A DNA stretch of 36,721 nucleotides from Varibaculum cambriense (GCF_022133705.1 NZ_JAKNHJ010000022.1:1-36721); one strand, 5' to 3'. Counted from the stretch's first letter, positions 1-9,641 are shown. Program-made: numbers and translations. The notes: a model not told the origin generated them from the sequence alone.

Positions 1-1
1 T

Positions 2-1716
<1,715 letters not shown>

Positions 1717-1846
1717 TTATTCCCTCCATCGCGGCGCTACTGCGCCACGCGGTTAGATCTTTGACCCAGCCTTGATGCCCGCGACGGACGAGGACGCTGC
1801 ACCGATCCTGTCTCGGAACATTGCCCCCTCATCAAGAACTCGATTT

Positions 1847-1873
1847 TTATCACTCTCTAGGTTCGAGTGCTAA
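1847..1873 (-). promoter_or_regulatory. CIRCE operator 1 (HrcA binding site)
   Basis: The inverted repeat TTATCACTC-N9-GAGTGCTAA matches the CIRCE consensus TTAGCACTC-N9-GAGTGCTAA at 17 of 18 arm positions with the exact 9-nt spacer. It lies upstream of groL, the usual target of the heat-shock repressor HrcA. Confidence 0.92.
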
Positions 1874-1881
1874 ATACGATT

Positions 1882-1908
1882 TTGGCACTCTCCTAGGCCA
1901 AGTGCAAA
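1882..1908 (-). promoter_or_regulatory. CIRCE-like operator 2, degenerate tandem copy
   Basis: TTGGCACTC-N9-AAGTGCAAA is a second CIRCE-like element 35 bp from the first (start to start). The left arm has one mismatch and the right arm two. The spacers of the two copies are also related (both contain CTAGG). On the groL strand a weak promoter, TTGCAC-N17-CAAAAT, can be read through this element, so a bound repressor could cover it; that promoter reading is an inference. Confidence 0.7.
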
Positions 1909-1996
1909 CTATCGCTCATAACTGGGGCAAAATATCCTGATAGAGAAATCAGCTAGCCCCAAGTCACACTCGCGCCAGGGCTATATCGGCAGATAA

Positions 1997-2599
1997 CTAG
2001 TCAAGAAGATAAACGGCGATATCGGTATCCCCAATTTGAAACTTGCCGTTACTGGCGTCGTAAACCTGGGAAATCCCAGCGACTTTAGCGGCTTCCTCGG
2101 CAGCTGCCTGATATTTTTCACCGCGATACAGCACGGTTGAGCCTTCTAAACCGCGAGCCCGCGAGTTAGTCGCTACCGGATTATTAAAGCCCGCAGACTG
2201 CAATTCTTCAGCTACCTGTTTCGCCCATCCCGAACGCTTAGAAGCATTAAGCACCCGAACCCGCACATTTTCTTTATCGGCGTTACCGACACTAGCTTGT
2301 GGACTCTCGCTCTTATCTGGCGAGGTAGTGCTATCAGGTTTATCAATTTTGGTGGGACTATTACTGGGAACCGTAACACTAGCGCTCGCACTGGGGGTGG
2401 CAACCGGCTGCACATCGCGGATCTTGCCGGTAGTTTTCATCAGCGCTACCCCGCCCCAGGCTAAAGCCGGACCTAATACCAACACAATCAAGATTGGTAG
2501 CAGGGTTTGCCAGCGTCTAATAGGACGGCGATGAGCACCAGAGGGACCTTCTTCGCCCATCGAGTCGAATTCATCTGGCGGAAACTCTTGTTTGCTCAC
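1997..2599 (-). CDS. membrane-anchored LytR C-terminal domain (LytR_C) protein
   Basis: A 200-residue protein with a short acidic cytoplasmic N-terminus, one transmembrane helix at about residues 30-54, a Ser/Thr/Pro-rich linker, and a C-terminal LytR_C domain from about 109 (VRVRVLNASKRSGWAKQVAE onward). This domain is found at the end of LCP ligases and as single-pass membrane proteins in Actinobacteria. Its function is unknown but it is exposed outside the membrane and linked with cell-wall biology. The start is GTG at 2599. There is no Shine-Dalgarno; a TAATGT hexamer lies exactly 6 nt upstream, suggesting a leaderless mRNA. It is divergent from ung and in the same direction as groL, 286 nt away. 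Two LCP genes lie nearby on the other strand. Confidence 0.85.
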   Translation of the reverse strand: MSKQEFPPDEFDSMGEEGPSGAHRRPIRRWQTLLPILIVLVLGPALAWGGVALMKTTGKIRDVQPVATPSASASVTVPSNSPTKIDKPDSTTSPDKSESPQASVGNADKENVRVRVLNASKRSGWAKQVAEELQSAGFNNPVATNSRARGLEGSTVLYRGEKYQAAAEEAAKVAGISQVYDASNGKFQIGDTDIAVYLLD

Positions 2600-2605
2600 A
2601 TGCCC

Positions 2606-2611
2606 ACATTA
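2606..2611 (-). promoter_or_regulatory. -10 element of a putative leaderless promoter for the LytR_C gene
   Basis: TAATGT on the minus strand, followed by 6 nt and then the GTG start at 2599. The TANNNT form and the distance fit an actinobacterial promoter whose transcript begins at or next to the start codon. No -35 of quality is visible. Confidence 0.5.
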
Positions 2612-2642
2612 ACCGCATCTGCATACCGGCAACCTACCTGCC

Positions 2643-2683
2643 ACGCCGATAAAGCACATTTGCCCCTCCTGGTTTATCGGCGT
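2643..2683. repeat. 11-bp inverted repeat between divergent lytR_C and ung
   Basis: ACGCCGATAAA at 2643-2653 and its exact reverse complement at 2673-2683, separated by 19 nt (arm centres 30 bp apart, close to three helical turns). The right arm lies at about -31 to -21 relative to the ung start codon, between the -35 and -10 regions. It could be an operator for both genes. A repeat this good with this spacing could arise about once in several windows by chance. Confidence 0.4.
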
Positions 2684-2691
2684 TCACAGGG

Positions 2692-2697
2692 TAAAGT
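2692..2697 (+). promoter_or_regulatory. -10 element of a putative leaderless promoter for ung
   Basis: TAAAGT followed by 6 nt and ATG at 2704. There is no Shine-Dalgarno between them. The same hexamer precedes the LCP gene at 3418. Confidence 0.5.
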
Positions 2698-2703
2698 AGC
2701 AGC

Positions 2704-3366
2704 ATGAGTAGCAACCTGGAAAAGATCATGCACCCCTCCTGGGTACCAGCTATGGAACCGGTAGCTGGCAAAATCAGCGAGATGGGTAAAATGCTGCGCG
2801 AAGAAGGAAATAACTATTTCCCTGCGGGCAAAGACATTTTTCGAGCTTTCACTTACCCGTTTGATCAGGTAAAAGTGTTGATCGTGGGACAAGATCCCTA
2901 TCCCACCCCGGGCAATGCAATGGGGCTGTCATTTTCGGTAAAACCGGGAGTCGCCATTCCAAAGTCGCTACAAAATATTTTCAAAGAGCTCCACGAAGAT
3001 CTGGATTGCTCCCTGCCCAGCAGTGGGGATTTGCGTCCCTGGGCTGGGCAGGGCGTAATGCTGCTAAACCGGGTACTCACTGTCTCCCCAAATGAAGCCG
3101 GATCCCACCGGGGTCGCGGCTGGGAAGAGGTAACCGACTGCGCCATTTCTGCCTTGGTGCAGCGGGATCGCCCCCTAGTCGCCATCTTATGGGGCAAGCA
3201 GGCACAGTCTTTACGTCCCGCCTTGAAAGACACTCCTTGCATAGAATCTGCCCACCCCTCACCTCTTTCCGCTTCCCGAGGATTCTTCGGTTCGCGCCCG
3301 TTTTCGCGTACCAATTCTTGGTTGCAGCAGTTAGGTGCAGCTCCCATAAACTGGCAACTTCCCTAA
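2704..3366 (+). CDS. ung: uracil-DNA glycosylase, family 1
   Basis: A 220-residue enzyme that removes uracil from DNA as the first step of base-excision repair. The water-activating loop GQDPYP is at residues 62-67 with catalytic Asp64. The leucine-intercalation motif [17 protein letters not shown] begins at about His184, and the conserved GVMLLN lies in between. Length and order of motifs are normal for the family. The GQDPYP form instead of GQDPYH is frequent in Actinobacteria. The ATG at 2704 has no Shine-Dalgarno but sits 6 nt after TAAAGT. The LCP gene follows 51 nt downstream with its own promoter-like sequence. Confidence 0.96.
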   Translation: MSSNLEKIMHPSWVPAMEPVAGKISEMGKMLREEGNNYFPAGKDIFRAFTYPFDQVKVLIVGQDPYPTPGNAMGLSFSVKPGVAIPKSLQNIFKELHEDLDCSLPSSGDLRPWAGQGVMLLNRVLTVSPNEAGSHRGRGWEEVTDCAISALVQRDRPLVAILWGKQAQSLRPALKDTPCIESAHPSPLSASRGFFGSRPFSRTNSWLQQLGAAPINWQLP

Positions 3367-3404
3367 CTTCTTATCCAAATCGTTACAATTAGGCGTAGAC
3401 AGCA

Positions 3405-3410
3405 TAAAGT
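3405..3410 (+). promoter_or_regulatory. -10 element of a putative leaderless promoter for the first LCP gene
   Basis: TAAAGT followed by 7 nt and the GTG start at 3418. A weak -35 (TTACAA, 3383-3388) stands 16 nt upstream. No Shine-Dalgarno is present. Confidence 0.5.
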
Positions 3411-3417
3411 AGTACAC

Positions 3418-4740
3418 GTGAGTTCACACAAGAAGAGCGCGAAAGACTATATCGGGCGTATTCGCCACGCTAATAATCCGCCGTATCCTCCTAAGATACG
3501 ACGCGCTTTGTCCTGCGCCTTAGTGTTTCTGCTATCGTTTTCTTTAGCGGCCGGCCTTTTGATTTACGCTGACTTATCCGGGCGGGTAAACAATCTCGGC
3601 GCCTCTTCCTTACTAGGGCGAACTCCCCCAGATTCCTACGACGGGCGAGCCCTCAACATTCTGATAATTGGTTCTGACTCTCGGTCCGGTAAAGGCAACC
3701 AGACTTTAACTAATAATGACGATCCCACCGAACGCTCCGACACCACGATGATTATGCACATCTCTAAGGATCGTTCCCAGGTAAATGTGGTTTCTATTCC
3801 CCGGGATTTAATTGTCGACATTCCTTCCTGTCAGCGTAGGGATGCCAGCAGGTCTGAACCGCAAAGAGCCCAATTCAACTGGGCATATTCGATTGGATCC
3901 TTAGGCGGCGACCGCGCGTCGGCGGTAGTCTGTACCTGGAAAACAGTGGAAAAACTCTCCGGGATACGGATTGATGAATCCATAGTGGTGGATTTCAATG
4001 GTTTTTCTTCCATGATTGATGCCCTGGGGGGAATCAACATTTACGTCCCCACCAAGATAAAAGACAAGATAAACTCTGGGCTAGAACTAGAGCCCGGATG
4101 TAAACATTTCGATGGTAAACAGGCCTTAGCCTACGCAAGAGTACGCCACGGAGTCAAAGGATCAGATGGCTCCGATATCCAACGTATCCAGCGTCAACAA
4201 GCGGTTATGGGTATTATGATGCGGGCTGCCTTAAAAAAGAACTTGCTTACGTCCCTGAATCAGCTTTATGGCTTTGTAGGTAATGGTCTAGGGGCTTTGA
4301 CCGTCTCCGAGGGGCTATCTTCAGTTTCCCAGTTGAGCGGGTTGGGATGGTCTTTACAATCGCTTAAGCCGGATAATCTGCTCTTCCTTACTCTCCCGGT
4401 ATACGAGGCTCCTTTTGACCGGAACCGCCTATTGCTTTCTGAAAAGAAAGTCGAGCCGATTTGGGATTCCTTCATAAATGACACTCCTCTACCTGCCGGG
4501 GTAGAAGTGCGAGACGGGAACGGCAATGTTCGCACGATTACCGAAAAGACCTCTTCTTCCCAGCCCCCGCAGGACAGTGCCACCTCTTCTGCTGCTTCCA
4601 GTCAGACTCCCGAGACTTCGGAGTCTGCTACCAAAGATTTGCAGCCAGCACAGGACATGAGGCAAAGCGGGTCACTTAACTCCAAATTAAGTCCCGAAGA
4701 ACTAGCTGAACTGCAGCGCAAATGCGAAGCAGGACAATAA
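3418..4740 (+). CDS. LytR-CpsA-Psr (LCP) family glycopolymer transferase, first copy
   Basis: A 440-residue type II membrane protein: short basic cytoplasmic end, one transmembrane helix at about residues 30-50, then an extracellular LCP domain. LCP enzymes move glycopolymers from a polyprenyl-phosphate carrier to peptidoglycan or other wall components. Visible LCP signatures are RSDTTMIMHI, VSIPRDLIVDIP, FNWAYSIGS, ALGGINIYVPT and ALAYARVRHG followed by DIQRIQRQQ, which carry the conserved Arg and Asp residues of the pyrophosphate/metal site. The last 65 or so residues form a Ser/Thr/Gln-rich tail. The start is GTG at 3418. A second LCP gene follows 35 nt downstream in the same direction, so the two are probably cotranscribed. 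Confidence 0.93.
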   Translation: MSSHKKSAKDYIGRIRHANNPPYPPKIRRALSCALVFLLSFSLAAGLLIYADLSGRVNNLGASSLLGRTPPDSYDGRALNILIIGSDSRSGKGNQTLTNNDDPTERSDTTMIMHISKDRSQVNVVSIPRDLIVDIPSCQRRDASRSEPQRAQFNWAYSIGSLGGDRASAVVCTWKTVEKLSGIRIDESIVVDFNGFSSMIDALGGINIYVPTKIKDKINSGLELEPGCKHFDGKQALAYARVRHGVKGSDGSDIQRIQRQQAVMGIMMRAALKKNLLTSLNQLYGFVGNGLGALTVSEGLSSVSQLSGLGWSLQSLKPDNLLFLTLPVYEAPFDRNRLLLSEKKVEPIWDSFINDTPLPAGVEVRDGNGNVRTITEKTSSSQPPQDSATSSAASSQTPETSESATKDLQPAQDMRQSGSLNSKLSPEELAELQRKCEAGQ

Positions 4741-4775
4741 AGCACCCTCCGGTCAACAGTTAGGAAACAAATAAC

Positions 4776-6167
4776 TTGAGTCAACAGAACCTACCGGAAT
4801 CTTTCCCACCTCCCAAGAGGCGCCGTCCCCGGCCAAGTCAAGCAGTTCCCCCCTCCTACGCTCCACAGCAAAGGCGGCGGCGTTCTGCTGTTTCCGCCAA
4901 ACCCACTTATTCAGATCCCAAACGATTAGCCAACCATTCCGAAAACTCTCATTTTTCTTCCCCGGATCGCCCTTCGCGCCCGGCAATCTCCCGTCGCCTC
5001 AACGGTCAAGGGGATAGCCCCGCTTCCTTCACTTCTAAGGCACAAGAAATTCCAATACAGCCACGCTCTGAGTCCCGTTTTGCGGGACGCACGGTTCCTA
5101 CCCGTACTCGGGTAATGCCCGCAGATCGTCTCCCCGCAGACTCTAGCTCGCCTCAAAGACAAGTCGCCGCTGCCAAACTGGAGCCTACCCCGCCTTCCCG
5201 CTCTCCACGGATTCCTCATGCCCACCTCCCCGCACGCCGAGTTTTTAAATGGGCACTCACGGTGCTCATTATTTTCGTTATCGCCTGGCCGCTGTACCTG
5301 TGGTACCTGGTGGATTCCCAGTTGAACCGAGTTGATGCCCTTTCAGCGCTACCCGCTAGCGAGGGAGAAACTTGGCTCATCGCCGGCTCCGATCAGCGTT
5401 CCGATGGCAGTGATGGGGGTGTGCAACAACCTTGGGTTCAAGGTGCCCGTGCCGACAGCATTATGTTGCTACGCAAAGTTAATGGGGTAGCGGAACTGGT
5501 ATCCCTACCCCGTGATACCGCAGTGGAAATTCCCGGGCACGGCCTCAATAAACTCAATGCTTCCTACGCATTCGGCGGACCAAAACTACTGGTAAAAACG
5601 GTGGAGGGAGTAAGTGGAGTCAAGGTAGATCACTATGTTGAGGTAACTATGGGTGCGGTTACCCAGCTAGTAGACGCGGTAGGCGGGGTGGAACTGTGTC
5701 TCGACTATGATGTCAACGACGCTGATTCGGCTTTGAAATGGAAGAGTGGCTGTCACCAGGCCGATGGGGCAACTGCCTTGGCATTTTCCAGGATGCGGCA
5801 TCAAGATCCGCGCGGGGATATCGGCAGAGCCGAGCGCCAACGCCAGGTGGTTTCTAAGCTGTCGCAAACCCTGATTACCCCTTCCACCTTCCTTAACCCC
5901 TTCAAACAACGCGACCTGGCAAACGCGGGGGCAAGCAATCTGACTTGTGATTCTGATTCCGGAGCCTGGGCGTTGGGTAAGATGCTCTTGGCCTATCGCG
6001 GCGCGGCAAATAATAACTTGACCGGAGCTCCCCCGATTTCCAAATTGGCATATTACAAGGGAGGACATGGGGCGATGGTACAGCTCGACCCCAATAAATC
6101 TCCATCTTTCTGGAAATCCTTCCAACAGGGTACTTTACAGCCTAATCAGTATCACCAGTTCAAATAG
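4776..6167 (+). CDS. LytR-CpsA-Psr (LCP) family glycopolymer transferase, second copy, with long cytoplasmic extension
   Basis: A 463-residue paralogue of the preceding gene. The LCP domain shows GARADSIMLL, VSLPRDTAVEIPGHG, LNASYAFGG, AVGGVELCL and ALAFSRMRHQDPRGDIGRAERQRQ, so the core Arg and Asp residues are present. The difference is an N-terminal cytoplasmic region of about 155 residues rich in Pro, Arg, Ser and Gln (for example PPPKRRRPRPS and QQRRRRS) before the single transmembrane helix at about 156-177. The start used is TTG at 4776; it has no good Shine-Dalgarno and may depend on translation of the gene before it. In Actinobacteria multiple LCP enzymes divide the work between different glycopolymers; which polymer is used here cannot be read from the sequence. 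Confidence 0.92.
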   Translation: MSQQNLPESFPPPKRRRPRPSQAVPPSYAPQQRRRRSAVSAKPTYSDPKRLANHSENSHFSSPDRPSRPAISRRLNGQGDSPASFTSKAQEIPIQPRSESRFAGRTVPTRTRVMPADRLPADSSSPQRQVAAAKLEPTPPSRSPRIPHAHLPARRVFKWALTVLIIFVIAWPLYLWYLVDSQLNRVDALSALPASEGETWLIAGSDQRSDGSDGGVQQPWVQGARADSIMLLRKVNGVAELVSLPRDTAVEIPGHGLNKLNASYAFGGPKLLVKTVEGVSGVKVDHYVEVTMGAVTQLVDAVGGVELCLDYDVNDADSALKWKSGCHQADGATALAFSRMRHQDPRGDIGRAERQRQVVSKLSQTLITPSTFLNPFKQRDLANAGASNLTCDSDSGAWALGKMLLAYRGAANNNLTGAPPISKLAYYKGGHGAMVQLDPNKSPSFWKSFQQGTLQPNQYHQFK

Positions 6168-6288
6168 CACTATTGGTTCAGGATTTTCTTCTTTTTCCGA
6201 GGACGAAACTGATTTTCATCGAAGCAAGCTGCGGATACCCCAAATCTTTAATAACGGGAATGATTTACTATGGGCGCGTGAAAAAAAT

Positions 6289-6327
6289 TTCCGGGTTTGA
6301 TAGGAAGGCTTCCTATCAAACCCGGAA
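6289..6327 (-). terminator. intrinsic terminator of galE
   Basis: A perfect 19-bp inverted repeat (arms 6289-6307 and 6309-6327, a single base at the centre). On the minus strand the stem is followed at once by a run of T (complement of the A-run at 6281-6287). It lies 29 nt after the galE stop. On the plus strand there is no T-run, so it is oriented for galE. Confidence 0.88.
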
Positions 6328-6355
6328 AGATAGAGAACGGGACTATATTTGCGGT

Positions 6356-7345
6356 TTATAGTCCTTCAATTTTATCTGGTCCGGCCTGCCAAGCGCTCCA
6401 GGCAGATTCCAGAATCTCCTTGACTCCGTATTCTGCTTTCCAATCCAAGTCAACGCGAATCCGGGTAGTATCCCCGATTAGCTGAGCGGGATCCCCGGCG
6501 CGGCGAGGCTGCTCATCCGCTTCGAAATCAATCCCGGTAACTTGCCGTAATCCCTCTACAATTTCTTTTACGGAAGTACCTTGTCCAGTGCCCACATTGA
6601 AAGTATGGTGTTCCATCTCTTGCCCAGAAGTAACATAGTCAAGAGCATGTAAATGGGCTTCAGCCAGGTCTTTTACGTGGATATAGTCGCGCACACACGT
6701 ACCATCGGGAGTGTCATAATCACTGCCAAAGATAGCTGGGTGTTTGCCTTGCGCCAGGCGTTCAAGCACCATCGGGATTAGATTCAGGCGAGCGGGATCA
6801 CCCAAATCGTCCCACCCGGATCCGGCAACATTGAAGTAGCGCAGACCGATCCAACGCAACCCCCAGGCGCGTTCACAATCTGCCATCATCCATTCCCCAA
6901 TCATTTTGGTTTCCCCATAGGGATTAATGGGTTTACCGGCAAGTTCTTCCGGCACCACTGGCACATCTGGCTGCCCATAGACTGCCGCGGAGGAGGAGAA
7001 AATCATTTGCCGAACCCCGGCATCACGCATAGCGGACATCATATTGGCCAGTCCCCCAACGTTCTGCTGGTAGTACCACATGGGTTTTTCTACCGATTCC
7101 CCCACCTGTTTACGCGCAGCAAAATGGATAACTGCCGTGACGTCCTCGTCAATGAGGGTTTGGAATAGAGTCTTGCGGGCACCGGAGCTGGCAACGTCAA
7201 GTTGCACCAGTTTCGCGTCCCCAATCCGGGTAGGACTACCGTAGGAGAGGTCATCAACGACGACCACCTTTTCTCCACGTTGCTGCAAGAGACGAACCAC
7301 ATGGGCGCCGATATAACCGGCGCCTCCCGTAACTAAAATACTCAT
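6356..7345 (-). CDS. galE: UDP-glucose 4-epimerase
   Basis: A 329-residue cytosolic short-chain dehydrogenase of the extended type. It interconverts UDP-glucose and UDP-galactose and so supplies galactose units for surface glycans. The NAD-binding glycine motif TGGAGYIGAH lies at residues 6-15. The catalytic Ser region FSSSAAVYG and the Tyr-x3-Lys pair (Tyr143, Lys147 in NPYGETK) are present, followed by the substrate-binding stretch LRYFNVAGS. The ATG at 7345 is preceded by TAACCT at 6 nt; a GGAG is also present but only 2 nt from the ATG. It is divergent from the RCC1-type gene and followed by a strong terminator. Confidence 0.96.
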   Translation of the reverse strand: MSILVTGGAGYIGAHVVRLLQQRGEKVVVVDDLSYGSPTRIGDAKLVQLDVASSGARKTLFQTLIDEDVTAVIHFAARKQVGESVEKPMWYYQQNVGGLANMMSAMRDAGVRQMIFSSSAAVYGQPDVPVVPEELAGKPINPYGETKMIGEWMMADCERAWGLRWIGLRYFNVAGSGWDDLGDPARLNLIPMVLERLAQGKHPAIFGSDYDTPDGTCVRDYIHVKDLAEAHLHALDYVTSGQEMEHHTFNVGTGQGTSVKEIVEGLRQVTGIDFEADEQPRRAGDPAQLIGDTTRIRVDLDWKAEYGVKEILESAWSAWQAGPDKIEGL

Positions 7346-7351
7346 AGCTCC

Positions 7352-7357
7352 AGGTTA
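7352..7357 (-). promoter_or_regulatory. -10 element of a putative leaderless promoter for galE
   Basis: TAACCT on the minus strand with 6 nt to the ATG at 7345. A GGAG overlaps this space, so a leadered transcript with a very close Shine-Dalgarno is the alternative. Confidence 0.4.
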
Positions 7358-7433
7358 CTTCAGCAGACGGCTGATGGTACCCTTAATCGAGATTTCTTGG
7401 GTAAATTTAGTCGGATTTTACCTATTATCCAAC

Positions 7434-7462
7434 TTCAAAGTTCGTTAAAAATAGGTTAGAAT
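7434..7462 (+). promoter_or_regulatory. sigma-70 type promoter of the RCC1-gtrA pair
   Basis: TTCAAA (7434-7439), a 17-nt spacer, and TAGAAT (7457-7462), which match the housekeeping consensus at 4/6 and 5/6. A leader of about 45 nt with a GGGAGGTGA Shine-Dalgarno follows before the ATG at 7513. Confidence 0.6.
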
Positions 7463-7512
7463 GGACTAAGGAGTATGGTTTTAACCCGAGGTTGGACGGG
7501 AGGTGACCCCAG

Positions 7513-9012
7513 ATGCGTGATGCCGCGTCTAAACGGCGTATTGGCGTGCAGGTAACACTAGCAGTGATAGCAGTATTTCTTGCCCTGGGAACCCTAATCA
7601 TCGCCCCCACCACCTCCATCGCGGGAGCCGTAAAACCTACCTACGAAATCACGCTAACACCGGTCAATCCCCAACCCACCTCGACTACTCCTACCTCCGA
7701 TTATGATCCGATAATGCCCGGGCCTTCTCCTACTCCAACCTTTAACGGTCCGCGCATTATTCTGTCTTTACGTCCGGTACAACCCGGCCCTTCTCCGGTT
7801 CCAACTTTCAACCAGACCACCTCCCCCTCCGATACCGTGCAACCAGTGGGAGTCGCTCAGGATTTACGGCGCGCCTCCGCCTCTGGCTCCTTTGCCTGCG
7901 GGCTGCGCACCGACGGTACCGCCCGCTGCTGGGGAGTCAACGATTCTGGTCAACTGGGGATTCCTATAACCCGTCAGCCAGCCATAAAGCCGCAGACCAT
8001 CGCGAATCAACCGGTGAAATTCACTCAAATTTCCACCGGTCGCGAATACACCTGCGGCCTGGGCACCGATAAGTTTGTGTACTGTTGGGGCGATAACTCC
8101 TTTGGACAACTAGGACAGATTAAATCCCGTACCCAATTGTCGGGATCTTTCAATCCGCTGCGGGTAGGGAACCTGGCAGCAGATACCGCCCAAATTGCTA
8201 CGGGAGGGCGCCACGCTTGCGCCCTGTCCAACTCCGGAGTGCTTTCTTGCTGGGGAGCCAATGAAATGGCACAGGTTGGCAACAGCACTAACATCGGGAA
8301 CCAACTAAAGCCGGTGGCGGTAATGACCGATGTGAAAGAGGTCGCTACCGGTAACGACCATACCTGCGCACTTAAACAAGACGGCACGGTTTATTGTTGG
8401 GGAGTAAAAGCTGGCTGGGACGGCTGGAATGACCGCCTGGCAGTCGATTACCAACTACGTCCGGCACCGGTTTCAAATATGAAGTTCGTTTCTCTACGTG
8501 CCGCTGGGGATCGCACTTGCGCAATCGGTGAAAACAAGCGGCTTTATTGTTGGGGAATCAATACCGATGGTCAGGCAGGTAAGCCTGGCGATATGTCCAC
8601 CAGAGGCAAGATGCTACAGCCCGAGCTGATCAGTTCCCTTCCCGAAGTCAACCAGGTTTATCTAGGCTACTACGGGGGCTGCGCAGTTACTTCCAATGGC
8701 ACTACCTATTGTTGGGGACGCAATGACTTCGGACAACTCGGACCTGGTATTGCTCTAACTAAACGGGTTGCCCGCACCAATACTCAGATTGTGGGGGCGG
8801 CTCCGGCAGTCAGCGGTTTAGATGCTCGCCTGGGGGCAAATGCCCGTTCGACTATCTTCATGGGCAGTACCTTTACTTGCATGTTAGATAAGAAGAACAA
8901 TATGTACTGCGTAGGCAACTGGGCACAGGGGCAGCTGGCAGATGGGCGGCGCAGCGATCGGCTTTCGAACGCCCGAACCGCGCAGATCACTCCGGTCTAC
9001 TCCCGTCTGTAG
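7513..9012 (+). CDS. extracellular seven-bladed RCC1-type beta-propeller protein with a Cys pair in every blade
   Basis: A 499-residue surface or secreted protein. An uncleaved signal or anchor helix lies at about residues 11-35. A Pro/Thr-rich stalk follows, with the 10-residue unit PGPSPxPTFN at 69-78 and again at 91-100. The rest is seven RCC1 repeats with the typical CWGxNxxGQLG end. Cysteines stand at 129/139, 181/191, 236/246, 285/295, 336/346, 390/400 and 456/466: each pair is exactly C-x9-C, and these are the only cysteines in the protein. In an exported propeller this suggests one disulfide per blade. RCC1 propellers are binding scaffolds; the ligand is unknown. The ATG at 7513 has a strong Shine-Dalgarno. 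gtrA follows after 9 nt. Confidence 0.85.
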   Translation: MRDAASKRRIGVQVTLAVIAVFLALGTLIIAPTTSIAGAVKPTYEITLTPVNPQPTSTTPTSDYDPIMPGPSPTPTFNGPRIILSLRPVQPGPSPVPTFNQTTSPSDTVQPVGVAQDLRRASASGSFACGLRTDGTARCWGVNDSGQLGIPITRQPAIKPQTIANQPVKFTQISTGREYTCGLGTDKFVYCWGDNSFGQLGQIKSRTQLSGSFNPLRVGNLAADTAQIATGGRHACALSNSGVLSCWGANEMAQVGNSTNIGNQLKPVAVMTDVKEVATGNDHTCALKQDGTVYCWGVKAGWDGWNDRLAVDYQLRPAPVSNMKFVSLRAAGDRTCAIGENKRLYCWGINTDGQAGKPGDMSTRGKMLQPELISSLPEVNQVYLGYYGGCAVTSNGTTYCWGRNDFGQLGPGIALTKRVARTNTQIVGAAPAVSGLDARLGANARSTIFMGSTFTCMLDKKNNMYCVGNWAQGQLADGRRSDRLSNARTAQITPVYSRL

Positions 9013-9021
9013 TCGTAAGCT

Positions 9022-9459
9022 GTGGGAAAACTATACACCTATCTGGCTGCCCCGGGACGCCTGACTAGAATTATTAAATTCTGCCTGGTAGGCGGGATGA
9101 ACTACCTGGTTGATGTGTCGGTTTTCAACCTGCTAATGGTCAGTTGGCTTTCTTCCCACCCCTTGACTTCTAAAATCTTAGCCGCCGCGGTAGCCACCGT
9201 ATTTTCTTGGGTGGTAAACCGGCAATGGACTTTCCGCAGTCAACGCACCGATAACCGCCTGCAAGAATTCATCGGCTTCGCGGTAGTTAACGTGCTTGGA
9301 ATGGTACCTGCAGTAATTTGCCTGGGTGTCAGCCACTACCTTCTGGGGCTCACCTCGCTGCTTGCTGACAATATTTCTGCCAATATTATCGGACTGATTT
9401 TGGGAACTATTTTACGGTTCTTCCTTTACGAACATCTGATTTTTACCGGTAAGAAATAA
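9022..9459 (+). CDS. GtrA-like integral membrane protein
   Basis: A 145-residue protein with four predicted transmembrane helices in the GtrA pattern: IKFCLVGGMNYLVDVSVFNLL, then AAAVATVFSWVVNRQWTF with the conserved NRxWTF end, then two more helices ending LGTILRFFLYEHLIF. GtrA proteins are thought to flip or shuttle polyprenyl-phosphate-linked sugars for surface glycosylation. The start is GTG at 9022, only 9 nt after the RCC1-type gene and without a good Shine-Dalgarno, so translational coupling is likely. A glycosyltransferase partner, common for GtrA, is not adjacent. Confidence 0.88.
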   Translation: MGKLYTYLAAPGRLTRIIKFCLVGGMNYLVDVSVFNLLMVSWLSSHPLTSKILAAAVATVFSWVVNRQWTFRSQRTDNRLQEFIGFAVVNVLGMVPAVICLGVSHYLLGLTSLLADNISANIIGLILGTILRFFLYEHLIFTGKK

Positions 9460-9534
9460 CGTTAGTTACCGAAGTTTCTTTGAGGACGAGCCTAGAAAAA
9501 ATATCAGGCAGGCGCGCCCAGTTAGGACTAAGGG

Positions 9535-9560
9535 TCGAGAAAGATTTCTCGATATCGAGA
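9535..9560. promoter_or_regulatory. cluster of TCTCGA half-sites upstream of mdh
   Basis: Three alternating copies of TCGAGA/TCTCGA at 9535-9540, 9547-9552 and 9555-9560. The first two form an 8-bp inverted repeat with a 2-nt gap (9535-9552) and the last two a 14-bp perfect palindrome (9547-9560). The cluster is 154 nt before the mdh start. It may be an operator, or the folded 3' end of the gtrA transcript; there is no T-run after it. Confidence 0.35.
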
Positions 9561-9641
9561 GGCACCTTACTTCCTGCATTTATATAGCTATTTTAAAGAA
9601 ATCTTTTAGTGGCAGATACCACCTTAAAGCGTTAGGGTTGA

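Noticed and set aside
3375-3387. 13-bp motif CCAAATCGTTACA shared with 36616-36628, both near envelope genes
   Set aside because: Many shared 13-mers are expected by chance in 36 kb, and its distance to the genes differs.
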